From Listeria welshimeri serovar 6b str. SLCC5334 (GTDB lineage Bacteria > Bacillota > Bacilli > Lactobacillales > Listeriaceae): DNA of 64,000 nt. Location of the stretch: NCBI RefSeq assembly GCF_000060285.1, contig NC_008555.1:2170001-2234000 (forward strand), written 5' to 3'. The number at the start of each line of letters is the position of its first letter. The stretch's first letter is position 1. The notes below the pieces were generated by a model. That model was not told the DNA's origin and did no database searches. It was given only the letters and a program-made list of their open reading frames with translations. Of this stretch, positions 52,503 to 63,500 are shown in pieces. The translations under genes were made by a program, and so were the position numbers.

Positions 52503-53870
52503 CTAATGAATTGCTTTTAGTTTTCGATATAAAACAGAACGATGAATTCCAAGCGTATTTGCTGCTTTCGTTACGTTTCCATCACTTTCCTCTAGCACGC
52601 GAAGTATAAAGTGTTTTTCCACATCCTGTAAATAATCTTTCAAGTAAAGTGATTCTTTTTTTGTTTGTTCTTTAAAATGTAAATCAAGCGCAAAATCGTC
52701 TGTTTCTGTGATTTTTACTTCCTTATTTCCAGACATAACAACCAATCGTTCAATCTGGTTTCTAAGTTCACGGACGTTTCCAGGCCAGTTATATGAAAGT
52801 AACTCTTTTGTCTTATCGCCACTTAACTGGAAATTTTTTTGATACTTCTGATTAAATTTTTGAATAAATTGGCGTGCTAATCCAATAATATCTTGTGGGC
52901 GTTCTCTTAGTGCAGGAATATGGACCGGCACCACATTAATTCGATAATATAAATCACGCCTAAATGTTCCTTTTTCGACCATTTCACCAAGATTCCGATT
53001 CGTTGCAGAAATAAGCCGAAAATGGCGCTTTGTTTCAGTTGTTGAGCCTAACCTTCTTACTTCACCAGTTTCAAGAACTCGAAGCATTTTTGCTTGTAAC
53101 TCTAGTGGCATTTCAGAAATTTCGTCTAGAAACAATGTGCCACCATCAGCCAGTTCAAGCATTCCCGGTTTTTCAATATCTGCACCAGTAAAAGAGCCTT
53201 TTTCATGACCAAAAAGTTCTGATTCGAATAATGCTTTTGGAATTGCCGCACAGTTAATCGAAATGAATGGACCAGCAGCTTGTTCGCTTTTTTCATGAAT
53301 ATAACGGGATAATACTTCCTTACCAGTACCAGATTCACCATATAATAAAACTTTACTATCAAATGGAGCAATTTGGTTGCAGACCCGAACAATTTGCTTC
53401 ATTGCTACACTTTCTGCTACTACAACAGTGCCTTCATTTTCTTTATAATCTTCCAGAAGAAGTGATTCGCTATTACCTGATATTGCTTCTCCGCGCCATG
53501 TTTTAAAGCTATCTGGTTGTGTTTCGTCAGACATGGTAACTACTAAATGTACCGTACCATCCGGATACAAAATTGGTGTTGAGGTAGAACGAATACTAAA
53601 ACCCTTCTTCGTATTAATTACTTTTGTTTTCTTTTGTTTTGTCCGAATTGCTTCAAGCGTAACAGAATCATTATAAACTCCGTCTTCAACTAAGTCCCTC
53701 ACATTACAACGAAGTAATTCTTCCAGGGACATTCCGACTGTCAGTGCAGTAAACTTATTAGAAATTAAAATATTTCCATCTGCATCTGTAACAAAAAGTG
53801 TTGTCGGCATATCTTTGTTTAATTCGCCAAATGACTGTACTCCCAGCAAGTTATCCATTAAGTCAAACAT
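52503..53870 (-). CDS. Sigma-54-dependent enhancer-binding regulator with PAS domain
   Basis: A 455-residue activator: N-terminal PAS domain (~10-110), AAA+ domain with Walker A LLYGESGTGKEVLSRYI (~180), the sigma-54 contact loop GSFTGA (a variant of GAFTGA), Walker B ADGGTLFLDEISEMPLE and the arginine finger region, then a Fis-type HTH at the end (NVTKAANTLGIHRSVLYRKL). The frame opens 18 codons upstream at a TTG that is only 6 bases from a TATAAT box, so MFDLMDNLLG behind AAAAGGATGAG is chosen. It should bind the two palindromes and activate the CoA-transferase operon. Confidence 0.9.
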   Translation of the reverse strand: MFDLMDNLLGVQSFGELNKDMPTTLFVTDADGNILISNKFTALTVGMSLEELLRCNVRDLVEDGVYNDSVTLEAIRTKQKKTKVINTKKGFSIRSTSTPILYPDGTVHLVVTMSDETQPDSFKTWRGEAISGNSESLLLEDYKENEGTVVVAESVAMKQIVRVCNQIAPFDSKVLLYGESGTGKEVLSRYIHEKSEQAAGPFISINCAAIPKALFESELFGHEKGSFTGADIEKPGMLELADGGTLFLDEISEMPLELQAKMLRVLETGEVRRLGSTTETKRHFRLISATNRNLGEMVEKGTFRRDLYYRINVVPVHIPALRERPQDIIGLARQFIQKFNQKYQKNFQLSGDKTKELLSYNWPGNVRELRNQIERLVVMSGNKEVKITETDDFALDLHFKEQTKKESLYLKDYLQDVEKHFILRVLEESDGNVTKAANTLGIHRSVLYRKLKAIH

Positions 53871-53929
53871 TAATAGCTCATCCTTTTGGACTAGTTCCCT
53901 AGTTATTTGCTCATCATTACACAATCTAT

Positions 53930-53942
53930 TATAACATAAGAA
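53930..53942 (-). promoter_or_regulatory. -10 region of the sigma-54 regulator gene
   Basis: TTATGTTATAATAG on the minus strand carries an extended TATAAT ~65 bases before the start codon. A GCGACA half-site at ~53968 resembles the arms of the enhancer palindromes, so self-control is possible. Confidence 0.5.
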
Positions 53943-53975
53943 ACCCTCTAGAAGTACTCGTTTTTTTGCGACAAA

Positions 53976-55049
53976 TCAGATTCTGTCTGCTACACAAACA
54001 CGATTTCTACCAGTTAATTTTGCTTTATATAATGCTTCGTCCGCCGCTTTAAATAATCCTTCACTTGTACTCGCTCCATCTGTACAACTACTAACTCCAA
54101 TTGAAATAGTTATCTTTACAGTTTGGCCGTCCGGAATTCGAAAATCATACTCTTCTGTTTCTTTTCTAATTTTTTCAGCAAAATAATTCCCTTCATCTAT
54201 GAAACAATCAAGTAAAACGATAGAAAACTCTTCACCACCATTTCTAAATGCTTCCGAACCATCTGCTGTATTTCCTTTTAAAATAATGGCAAGTTGTTTT
54301 AAAATGGCATCTCCAGCATCATGACCATATGTATCATTGATATTTTTAAAATAATCAATATCTATTAACATTAAAGTGACCTGTCTACTTCCATCATCCA
54401 TCACATGATTTATTTTTTCATCAAATTGCCTTACGTTAGATAATTTTGTTAAATAGTCTAGTGTAGAATCTTGTTCATACTTTTGAAATAGCTGCTTGGA
54501 TTTAATCATGTTACTCATCAAGCCAGCTGAAATAGCGCCAATTACAAGTGCAATGGACACAAACATAAACATATTAAACCAATAGTTTGGCTCGCTTGCT
54601 AGAATTAAATGTAAATTAATAACTACTAACCCACTTGCGATGATATTTAAAACGAAAACGCCCCAAATTTTGTATTTCTCTAAGCGTTTACTAAGAACCG
54701 CTGTTATGATACCGATAAGCAACATTACGACTGCAGCCATCACTGCTGCATTACTCACAGAAAGCAAAAATCGTGAGGCTACAATAATAATAGCTGAAAC
54801 AATTGCCGGAATTGGTCCGCCGTAAAATCCCACCATAATAATTGGAATATGCCTTAAATCTACAATCACATTATTAGAGATTGGAATCCCAAAAAGCATT
54901 AGTGCAAAACCAAGGAGCCCTGCCCACACACCTATTCCTATTTTTCGATTAGTTGATAATTCTTTTGTAATTGGTTCTTTATAAACTAAAGAAATAATAT
55001 AAAAACCTGCAAGTAATAATGCTGCATTACTTACCAATTGTTCTACCAA
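53976..55049 (-). CDS. dgcC: Diguanylate cyclase, 5TM-LYT type GGDEF protein
   Basis: A 357-residue membrane protein: six or so helices in the first ~185 residues (5TMR-LYT-like sensor) and a GGDEF domain with the active-site motif RNGGEEFSIVLLD. It makes c-di-GMP, which in Listeria controls exopolysaccharide. The inhibitory I-site RxxD before the motif is not present (TADGSEAFRNGG). Translation starts at TTG behind GGGGTG. The symbol follows the Listeria name for the homologue at this place, from memory. Confidence 0.87.
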   Translation of the reverse strand: MVEQLVSNAALLLAGFYIISLVYKEPITKELSTNRKIGIGVWAGLLGFALMLFGIPISNNVIVDLRHIPIIMVGFYGGPIPAIVSAIIIVASRFLLSVSNAAVMAAVVMLLIGIITAVLSKRLEKYKIWGVFVLNIIASGLVVINLHLILASEPNYWFNMFMFVSIALVIGAISAGLMSNMIKSKQLFQKYEQDSTLDYLTKLSNVRQFDEKINHVMDDGSRQVTLMLIDIDYFKNINDTYGHDAGDAILKQLAIILKGNTADGSEAFRNGGEEFSIVLLDCFIDEGNYFAEKIRKETEEYDFRIPDGQTVKITISIGVSSCTDGASTSEGLFKAADEALYKAKLTGRNRVCVADRI

Positions 55050-55380
55050 AAAGCACCCCGCCTTTCACTATGTTACTCAATACCCGCTTGTGCTCACAAA
55101 TATTCATTCTTTTTATAAGTGAGGACATAAAATTATTACGGTTCAAAGAAATTTATCCTTCTATTTTCTCATAAAAAATCCGCAAATGAAAATAATTATC
55201 TCGATAGGAATAAAACAACTCAAATAATAGTTTAAGTTATCCACTTTCCTGTACTTTAATAAGTCTCATGTAAAAAAATCAAACACTGTAATCCTTACAT
55301 ATTTGTTATATTGTTTTCTTGCTTTGTAACTTGAATCGAGGGCTTACTCATGTTTAACTTGCTATAATTAAGTCATATAA
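55050..55380. other. Intergenic region between divergent genes
   Basis: About 330 AT-rich bases between the diguanylate cyclase and a small membrane protein gene. Only promoter-like T/A stretches are seen; no frame with a ribosome site and no clear hairpin. Confidence 0.4.
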
Positions 55381-55396
55381 GAAAGGTGTGTTGATT

Positions 55397-55744
55397 ATGA
55401 ATGATCATCGAATTTTAAATGCTTTAAGTTACTTTAGTATTCTTTTTGCACCCATTATCGTACCGGTGTTGATTTGGATTTTCGCTAAATCCGAGGAAGT
55501 TACACATCATGCCAAAGTTGCTTTATTAACTCATATTATACCAACAATTGCTGGTTTCATTTGCTTCTCTAGTGTATTTATGACTACTTTGGTAAATGGT
55601 GGTTTGCTAGCTAATATGTCTCTTTTCGTTACAGGTAGCTTGTTTGTAATTACCTTAATCTCTATTATCGGATTGTTTATTTTTAATATTGTCCGTGGTA
55701 TTCAAATGTTATGTGCAAAAACAGAAGAAGATATTTGGATTTAA
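55397..55744 (+). CDS. DUF4870-like small membrane protein
   Basis: A 115-residue protein with three predicted helices (~8-28, ~40-68, ~75-102) and FNIVRGIQMLCAKTEE at the end, resembling the DUF4870 family. The ATG at 55397 has AAAGGTG eight bases upstream; an in-frame GTG at 55388 is too close. Function is unknown. Confidence 0.7.
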   Translation: MNDHRILNALSYFSILFAPIIVPVLIWIFAKSEEVTHHAKVALLTHIIPTIAGFICFSSVFMTTLVNGGLLANMSLFVTGSLFVITLISIIGLFIFNIVRGIQMLCAKTEEDIWI

Positions 55745-55746
55745 AT

Positions 55747-55789
55747 AAAAATCCGTTATCCTAAATTTTCAGGATAACGGATTTTTTTG
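55747..55789. terminator. Bidirectional terminator
   Basis: ATCCGTTATCCT and AGGATAACGGAT form a perfect 12-bp stem with an 8-base loop, with A4 and T7 flanks. It ends the small gene and the LPXTG gene on the other strand. Confidence 0.92.
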
Positions 55790-55791
55790 TT

Positions 55792-56325
55792 TTATTTGCT
55801 CACTTTTTTTGTTTTTCTTAATAAGAAGATTCCAACTACACTAGCAAATAAACCGGTAAAAATCACGCCATATGGGAATTCATCTCCCGTTGAAGGAAGC
55901 TTATTTCCTTTTTCAACCGTTGCTGGTTTTTTGGACGGACTTATAGGTTTAGTTGGTGTTACAGGTTTCGCTTTGGTAACTGGTTTAGTTGGTTTTTTAG
56001 GATCAACTATAGTTGGAGTTTCGTTTTTCTCATATACAAAAGTGACTTTCTGATCTATTTCTTTATATATCCCCAGTTTATTCATTGGATCTTTTAGTAA
56101 TTTATAACCTTTAATTTCTTTTGCTTTAGTTATATATTTATTACCAATAAGACCTGTATGAATCTCTTCGGCTGCTAATTTATTTCCTTTTGTATCAACA
56201 AATTCAGCTATTACTTTGCCACTTACAACTGTTTTAATATTTGTTTTTACTACTTGAAGAGCTTCCTTTTGATTAAAAGTGATTTTCACGTCTACTGGAG
56301 CAGTATCTAATTCGTATCCTGTTGG
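55792..56325 (-). pseudogene. C-terminal part of the frameshifted LPXTG protein (MucBP repeat and sorting signal)
   Basis: This frame continues the large surface protein after a -1 shift. It reads APTGYELDTAPVDVKITFNQ (rest of a prealbumin-like repeat), one MucBP domain (GKVIAEFVDTKGNKL to QKVTFVYEK), a Pro/Thr/Lys-rich spacer, the sorting signal LPSTGD, a membrane helix and the tail LLRKTKKVSK. An ATG inside (56289) could open a 165-residue frame, but it has no signal peptide, so it could not be exported on its own. Confidence 0.85.
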
Positions 56326-59300
56326 CGCTTTATCTCGATTAACTGATAATTACCAGGAGCTAAATTATTTATCTCCAGTTTTCCAGATTCATCAGTGGAT
56401 AGATTTTCTTGTACATTATTACCCTCATCTATTAATTTGAAAACAGCATTAGCCAGAGGAGCTTTGGTTTGTCCATCTGTTTTAGTTAAAACTACAGAAC
56501 CAGTCGACATTGTGTTTGTTTTAGTTACTTGTATAGTTTCTACTTGATTAAACTCAATGGTGAATTCTACTGGTGCGTCATCAAGTTCATAACCAGTTGG
56601 TGCTTTGGTTTCTACTAACTTGTAATCGCCTGGCGCTAGCCCTGCTACTTCTAGTTTTCCGTCAGCATCAGTTGTTAAGTTTTCTTTCAATTTAGTACCA
56701 TCAGCAGATTGCAATTCAAATTCTGCTCCAGATAGAGCGGCTTTGGTTTCGCTATCTTCTTTTGTAAGAATTACGCTTCCAGTTTTTGCTGTATTATCTT
56801 TGGTTACAACTGTAGCTGCACTTTGATTAAACTCAATAGTAAATTCTACTGGTGTGGCATCAAGAATATAACCAGTTGGTGCTTTAGTTTCTACAAACTT
56901 GTAATCGCCTGGTGCCAAATCGTTAACTTCAATTTTACCATCTGCATTAGATTCTAAATGCTCAGCTACTTGTGTGCCATCAGCAGTTTGTAATTCAAAT
57001 TCTGCTCCGGATAGAGCAGCTTTACTTACACTGTCTTCTTTTACGAGAACCACACTTCCGGTTTGTTTTGTATTTTCGATGGTGACACTTGTCGTTAGTC
57101 CATCTGCTCCAATAGTGATTTCTTTCCCATCTTTGTACTCGTCACTAATAGTGTATCCAGTTGGCGCTTCTGTTTCGACAAGTTTATATTTCCCGGATTG
57201 AAGACTATCCATAACGATTTTACCTTCTGAATCTGTTGTTGCTTCTTGTCCAGCTTTTTCTCCTTCAAGCGTGTATAGCTGGAATTTAGCACCTGTTAGT
57301 TTTTTCGTATTATCTTCTTTATCCACTTTTGTAATTTCAAGTGAACCGACTGTTGCCATTCCGCTTCCACTACCAATGGTAAATGCAGGTGATGCGCTAG
57401 CTGTTCTTGATTTGTAAGTCATTGGAAGACTCCCATAATCAGGTGAAGAAGTAGTTGCCGTGTTACTGATTAATCCTGACATCAAACTAACCGTACTATA
57501 AGTTACTTTGATTGGCGCAGTTGCTTTATAATCTTTAAATTGTATAGTGAAATTATTATCAGTATAAGTTATATCATAATTTTTTGAGTCAATATCTTCA
57601 CCAGTTGATTCATTCATTACTTTAAAGCTACTTTTCACTAATTGAGCCCCAGTGGTCCCAGTTTTCATAGTATCAGTGATTGTTGGGTTATTAATCGGAC
57701 GATCTGGTGAAATGTTGCTAAGTGTTACATTCCAATTAACTTTATTATCGTATGTAGGATCTATAGAAGCTGTTTTTGTCATTGCATTAAAAAGTTTGCT
57801 CGCATATGCTCGGTAAGTGTATGATTTTTCATCTGTACCATTATCAGTTATTTTTGCGGTATTTTGAACATAATTATAAAAATACCAATTTTCATTTGGT
57901 TTAGTGCTGTATTTAATAAATACTCGAGAGTTCTCTAAATTGGCAAATTCTAAATGTAAATTAGTATCTGTAGCCTCCACTTTGGTTGGATAGTTTTTAT
58001 CCCCTGTTTTGGCTAGTACTCCAGTGGAATTTAAAGGAACATATAAATTCATCATTTCATTAGATGAGGCCACATTCCGATATTGTAAAGAACCTTCTAC
58101 ATAAGTTAATCCTGTTGGAATAGCATCGTCAAAAATTAGTTTTTCATAGTTTTTCGCCATTGCATTGACTGAAACAATCCAATCAATATTACCGGTTGTT
58201 GAATTGTAAGAACCGTATTTTCCGCCATTAGTCATCATGTTTGGATCTGGGGTCATAGATGCAGTTACTTCATCTACATATTTAATTGTTCCACCATCAT
58301 GGTAAGAAATCGATGCTTTATTATCAATTGTTTTTGTGACATCAGACAAATCAATATTTGTAACAAAATCTACAACAATTTTTTTATTAGTAGAAGCATA
58401 ATCACCAATAAGTTGTATAAAAAATCCTGCTGGTGTGATGTCTTTATCTATTGTGAAATCTTTTCCTTCTGTGAGTAAAACACTGTTCGTATTATCTGTA
58501 TAAGCACGGACTGTGTAGCTCTTTAAACTTTTTACCCCTGTGGAAAATTCATCAGTAATATTAAGATTTCCCATAGTGATTCTGTCTGAGTTAGCAGTTA
58601 TTTTCCATGTCATTGTGTTATTAAAGTAATCAATACTACCTGCTTCTTTTTTTAGTAAATCAGGTTGAATCGCAATCGTTGCGTCAGCTGAAACACCATT
58701 TTCATCAGTAATTTCATTTTTAATTTTACGATCACTGAAATCCGTAATTTTCGTGGAATAAGTGATTTCATAGGCGTTTGTATTGGTATTTTTATATGTT
58801 AAATTAAAATTCCCATTCGCCGAGATATTGGAAGTTGTCCAGTCACTTGACGCATCACTTCCGACAATTGGAGAGCCATTAGTTGCATTAAAAGTCACTC
58901 GTTTAATTTTAAGAGAATCTGCTACATACTCCACATCACTATCCGCAAGAACATCGGTTAGAACAGTTGTAGGGGATATTTCATCTTGATCATAGTTAAA
59001 ATTTATTGTCCAATCGATACTTTGAGTAGAACCATTGTAACTAGCTTTTTTCACTAGATGTTTATAATTAGTCATCGTCAAGTAAATGTAATCTGATTTA
59101 CTAGATAATGCTCCCGAATCCCCTACTGTTGTTGCCTGAGTAGACATATAGGAAAGAGAATCACTTGGTTTATTAATTGTGCGGTCATAGGTTACTTGAT
59201 AGCCTTTCCCAGCTAATCCATTATTTAACGAAACTGTTAATTCAGTTCCAGCGTAAGTTAATGTATAGTCAGTGCCTTCTACAAGCAAACTTTTGGTACC

Positions 59301-60422
59301 AATAAAAGTTCCGCCAGCACTTACATTACTCGAATATACTTTAATACTATCTCTATCAATGGTCGTTGTTCCACCTGAAGTATAATCAACCAGTTTAAGT
59401 TCACCTTTGGCATCTTGCTCTTTTGTTAAATTAAACTTCGCATCCACTTGCCCTTTCGTAGGATTAACTACGCCTGGATTCGCTGTAAGACTCACTGTTG
59501 TTGGATAGTTAACAACTGGAATTACTTCTATATGATAAATCGTATCTTTTCCAGCCGTTTTAAAGACTACATCTTGTACTGTTTCTTCTGTTGCTGTAAA
59601 TACTTTGAAAGCAGTACTTATATTAACGTTATAATCACCTTCTTGAACACCATCTTTTAGAAAAGTGATTGTTAGTTCACGCGTAGTCACATCAAGAGAC
59701 CATTCCGCTTCTGTTGAAGGTGAAAAATTTCCACTTAAATTTTTATTCCCAAAGTTAAAAGCGTCAGGCAATACAGTTGTAAAAGTATCTCCCGCTTTAT
59801 AATTCTTGCCCGTGAAAGCAAAATTCATATTTAATACAACACCACTACCATTTTCAATACGATCTGATGTATTTATTTCATCCCCATTACCATCTTTCAG
59901 TGTTACGCTATTGAAGATATTTTCAGTAATGACAGATTTCAGATTAGTATTTTGAACTGATTTCCCTGCTGGAACGGTTGTATCTTTTGTTGTGTCTTTC
60001 GTTGTGTCTTGTTGAGCTTCTTTTTGAACATCTTTCTTCGTTTCTTCTTTTGCCGAAACCGAAGTAATCACTGTTTCTTTTTCAGTTAATGTTACGGTGT
60101 ACGCTTTTTCATCTAAAGTATAGCCTGGTGCTGCTGTCTTCTCTTTAACTAAATAATCTCCTGGTGAAAGTGAATCGAGAGTTCCTTCCCCATTTGAATT
60201 TATAGCTACATTTTCGACTGCTTCTGTTTCTTTATTCTTCACTTCAAAAGTTGAACCATTAATCTTCTCTTTCGTATCTTTATCTTCTTTTATAATTTTT
60301 AAAGTTGCCTTTACATTCTCATCATTTGTTATTGTCGCCAAAACAGGTGAAACATTTTGGAACATTAATAATCCGATAATCGTTGCAATAGCAATCTTTT
60401 TCCATTGCTTAAATTTTTTCAC
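56307..60422 (-). CDS. Large secreted surface protein with prealbumin-like (SpaA/Cna-B) repeats, split by frameshift
   Basis: The first 1371 residues of what should be a ~1540-residue LPXTG protein. A signal peptide (MKKFKQWKKIAIATIIGLLM) is followed by a Cna-B/SpaA domain (~35-120), adhesin-like beta domains (~190-1000) and C-terminal SpaA/Cna-B repeats of ~93 residues, each with the KED/KVD lysine and ETKAPTGY glutamate that form isopeptide bonds in this fold. In the last repeat one base is lost, so the frame runs into KRQQDTN and stops. The product would be secreted but not sorted to peptidoglycan. It lies 125 bases after another LPXTG gene. Confidence 0.87.
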   Translation of the reverse strand: MKKFKQWKKIAIATIIGLLMFQNVSPVLATITNDENVKATLKIIKEDKDTKEKINGSTFEVKNKETEAVENVAINSNGEGTLDSLSPGDYLVKEKTAAPGYTLDEKAYTVTLTEKETVITSVSAKEETKKDVQKEAQQDTTKDTTKDTTVPAGKSVQNTNLKSVITENIFNSVTLKDGNGDEINTSDRIENGSGVVLNMNFAFTGKNYKAGDTFTTVLPDAFNFGNKNLSGNFSPSTEAEWSLDVTTRELTITFLKDGVQEGDYNVNISTAFKVFTATEETVQDVVFKTAGKDTIYHIEVIPVVNYPTTVSLTANPGVVNPTKGQVDAKFNLTKEQDAKGELKLVDYTSGGTTTIDRDSIKVYSSNVSAGGTFIGTKSLLVEGTDYTLTYAGTELTVSLNNGLAGKGYQVTYDRTINKPSDSLSYMSTQATTVGDSGALSSKSDYIYLTMTNYKHLVKKASYNGSTQSIDWTINFNYDQDEISPTTVLTDVLADSDVEYVADSLKIKRVTFNATNGSPIVGSDASSDWTTSNISANGNFNLTYKNTNTNAYEITYSTKITDFSDRKIKNEITDENGVSADATIAIQPDLLKKEAGSIDYFNNTMTWKITANSDRITMGNLNITDEFSTGVKSLKSYTVRAYTDNTNSVLLTEGKDFTIDKDITPAGFFIQLIGDYASTNKKIVVDFVTNIDLSDVTKTIDNKASISYHDGGTIKYVDEVTASMTPDPNMMTNGGKYGSYNSTTGNIDWIVSVNAMAKNYEKLIFDDAIPTGLTYVEGSLQYRNVASSNEMMNLYVPLNSTGVLAKTGDKNYPTKVEATDTNLHLEFANLENSRVFIKYSTKPNENWYFYNYVQNTAKITDNGTDEKSYTYRAYASKLFNAMTKTASIDPTYDNKVNWNVTLSNISPDRPINNPTITDTMKTGTTGAQLVKSSFKVMNESTGEDIDSKNYDITYTDNNFTIQFKDYKATAPIKVTYSTVSLMSGLISNTATTSSPDYGSLPMTYKSRTASASPAFTIGSGSGMATVGSLEITKVDKEDNTKKLTGAKFQLYTLEGEKAGQEATTDSEGKIVMDSLQSGKYKLVETEAPTGYTISDEYKDGKEITIGADGLTTSVTIENTKQTGSVVLVKEDSVSKAALSGAEFELQTADGTQVAEHLESNADGKIEVNDLAPGDYKFVETKAPTGYILDATPVEFTIEFNQSAATVVTKDNTAKTGSVILTKEDSETKAALSGAEFELQSADGTKLKENLTTDADGKLEVAGLAPGDYKLVETKAPTGYELDDAPVEFTIEFNQVETIQVTKTNTMSTGSVVLTKTDGQTKAPLANAVFKLIDEGNNVQENLSTDESGKLEINNLAPGNYQLIEIKRQQDTN
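56570..57345 (-). repeat. Tandem coding repeats for SpaA/Cna-B domains
   Basis: Two close copies of a 279-base unit (93 residues, starting GSVVLVKEDS and GSVILTKEDS) follow each other, flanked by a more diverged copy on each side. Protein positions such as KAALSGAEFELQ and LAPGDYK-VETKAPTGY are the same in both. Recombination between copies could change repeat number. Confidence 0.8.
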
Positions 60423-60547
60423 TACTTATTGTCCTCCTATAAACTAATTTGCATAACATACATGCCTTGTAAACTTGTACCAACCATTCTTTCACAAAAA
60501 TATACTTATTAAAAAATGAATCAAAATCAACTAAAATACTATTAAAT
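60423..60547. other. Spacer between the two LPXTG genes
   Basis: 125 bases, no clear terminator. AGGAGG lies before the downstream ATG. The two genes may share a transcript, though a separate promoter is possible. Confidence 0.4.
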
Positions 60548-63500
60548 TTACTTTTTACGCATGATTATAAAAGCACCAGAAAGAAAAATCATTCCTAAAG
60601 TAAACCATCTGAATCCTCTTTCTGAATCACCTGTTTGAGGTAGTTTTTTAGTGTTTTTTATTTCATGTGTACCCTCCGATGAATGTATAGAAAAAATACG
60701 TTCTTTATCATAAACATAAGTCACAGTTTGTACTGAATCCGAGAATTTCCCTACAGCATTTTTGGGTTTTTTGTATAATTTATATCCTGTTATTTTTTTA
60801 GCTGTAGTTGTATAATTTGTATTTAATTTCCCAGTCAATACAACGGAATCAGTTAATTTTTCACCTTTTTTATCTACATAATCGACAATCACCTGTCCAT
60901 CATTCACTTTTTGATAAATAAAAGTTACTGTTTGCGCTTGTTCATTAAAAGTACCCTTCACATTTGCAGGTGTTTTTACTAAGGTATAATCTTTAATTTC
61001 TTTCTGTTTTGCAGTGAATGCTTCTCCGTAATTTCCTGTTAGAATTTCTGATGGAGCGATTTGTTTATTGTTTTGATCCATATGACGAACCGTAACCGGG
61101 CCTACACTATCGTTTAGCGCAACACCTACTTGTGCTGGTTCAATGGCTTGAGAATTGTTCACTGTAATTGCAAAAGAATTCCATGCAGCTCGCTTTTCTT
61201 TCTTTGTTTTTTGATTTAAAAGAGCTTGATCCACTTGATTTTTCTTTGGTGTTTTTAAATCAAATTGAATCTTCATAGATTGTCCTTTTATCCACTCAGC
61301 AGACTCTTTTAATTCTATTTTGAAAGCATGTATTTTTGACCAATCTGTTACTTCGGATGCGTTTAGCCAATCTGCTTCTACTGCATCCACATTGTCAACT
61401 AAAGGTGCTGCACCCTGTGGATAAATCGTGTGTTTATCTAAAACACCAGACAGTTTTGGATTTTTAGTTGTACTATAAGTAACATCGACCTTGTTTTTCC
61501 ATTCATTTGGAACATTTATTTCTTTCGTTAAAGCAAGGTCAAACATACTACCACGTTTGCTGTTATCTGTAATTCCAACGTCGTCCCCACTTGGTAAAAC
61601 ATCTATCAATACCATGTTAGAAACTTTCTTGTCTGATTCATTTTCAAGTGCTAATTGGTAAGATACCATTGAATCCGTTGTGGCATTTGCCATGGAACTA
61701 TATTGTTTATCTCGATTACCTTTAACCGTCTTACTAATTTTTAAATAGTTATTTGTATTCAAAATGTAATGATTTCCAGCAGTGATTCTAGCTTCCTCAG
61801 AGTCGCCATTTTGGTTAATATCATTCGTATCAATTTCTATGCGCGTATCCGATATACTTTCCGTTCCAGTCACTTCTGGAACATTAAAATCCTTATCTTT
61901 CAAGAAACCAAACATCTCAACAGTCATATTACTTGGTGCTTCTTTTGATACAATTACATTAATTTTTGCAGACAGTTTCTCCGCAGGTAAAAGTGTCTTT
62001 TTATCCCAAACGACTTTCAGCAATTGACGTCCTGAATTTTGATAATTATCCTTCAAAACACTTACTTTAAATCCATTTTGGTCCGTTTTTGCCATTTTCA
62101 CTCCCGATGGTAAAAGAACACTAGATTCAAAAGGACCTGTAAGCCTTGAAATTGATGCTTTGTTACTTTCTAAATTTACGGTAATGGAATTATCGCCTGT
62201 ATTAATTAAGTTCCCATCCGTATCATCAAATGTAACTGCTCCTTGGACAAATTTATTTTTCCCAGTTGGTTGCGGAATAATTTGCGCCGTCCGGTCACCA
62301 GCATAGTTTTTCCATGCTTCTGGCCAAGGATTTGTATCATTAAAATAATGAACATAGTCTTGGCTATCCGCACCATACATATTAATTTGTGCGCTATTTC
62401 TAACTTCGCCTACATAACCATCCTTTACAGTTGTATAAAAAGATAAATGTGCTCCATACATTCCCGCTGGTGCATATGTGAAATGAAGCCACACTTTACT
62501 CACATGTTTATCATCTGGAATGCCTAATTCTTTCCGTGTATACATTTTACTTAGTTCGACATTTTCTTTTAGTGTTGTCCATTCTGTATCTCCGTCATAT
62601 TTCACAAGTAAATTATATTTTGGTGATTTTTTTAATTCAGCCCAACCTGGATAACTATTATTAGGTTTAAAATAAAAATCACCACTACGGAAATATTCCA
62701 AATCTAAATTATCATCAATATTGTAGTAAGCATCATAGTACAAAAAATCATACCAAGGTGAATCATTCATTGCCGAGTTTAGCATCAAACTAAAGCCAAG
62801 TTTCGCTGTATCATATACTTTTATATCCGGATTCCCGGTTGTCGTGGCAACTCCCCAGTTCGCATCCACTGGTCCCCTATGAGCTGGTGCGTAAACACTT
62901 CCAATTGTTGGAGGAATGGTCGATGGGTCGTTTGCTGAAACAGATACAGAAGCATTTGCTTTATCGATAATACTATCACTTAAAGTAATAAAGTTAGTGG
63001 TTGCTATCGCTTTATTTTCCACAGTTGTAAAATTCGGTATTGTTGTTTGGAAGAACGTTCTAATTTGGAAAGTTTTGTTAAGTAGACTAGTTGCTTTTTC
63101 TTGTTCCAAATATGTAGGTGCTGCTAATTCCCAAGTTAGTTTTTGTCCTTCGATTTTTGTTGGTTCTGGTGTATCGCCTGCTACGCCCAAATAATCCAAA
63201 TTATCGGCTAATGTATACTCGATAATAATCTTCTTTCCTTCCTCAATAAAAAGGCTACCAGTAGATTTTTTAGGGATATTTAAATTGAACGACCAGATTC
63301 CAACGTCCCCTTGACTAGGATTATGATTCACGCTATTTTCTACACTAGTAAAATCATTTGATAAAGCCGTTGTTGCGGTAGCGTTAACACTAGTTTCCGC
63401 TTGTTCTGTTACTTTTTCGGATAAGTTATCTGCACTAAATTCACCAGTTACTTCTAATTTTGTTCCATTTGGTGTATAACCATTTTTAGTAGATATTTTG

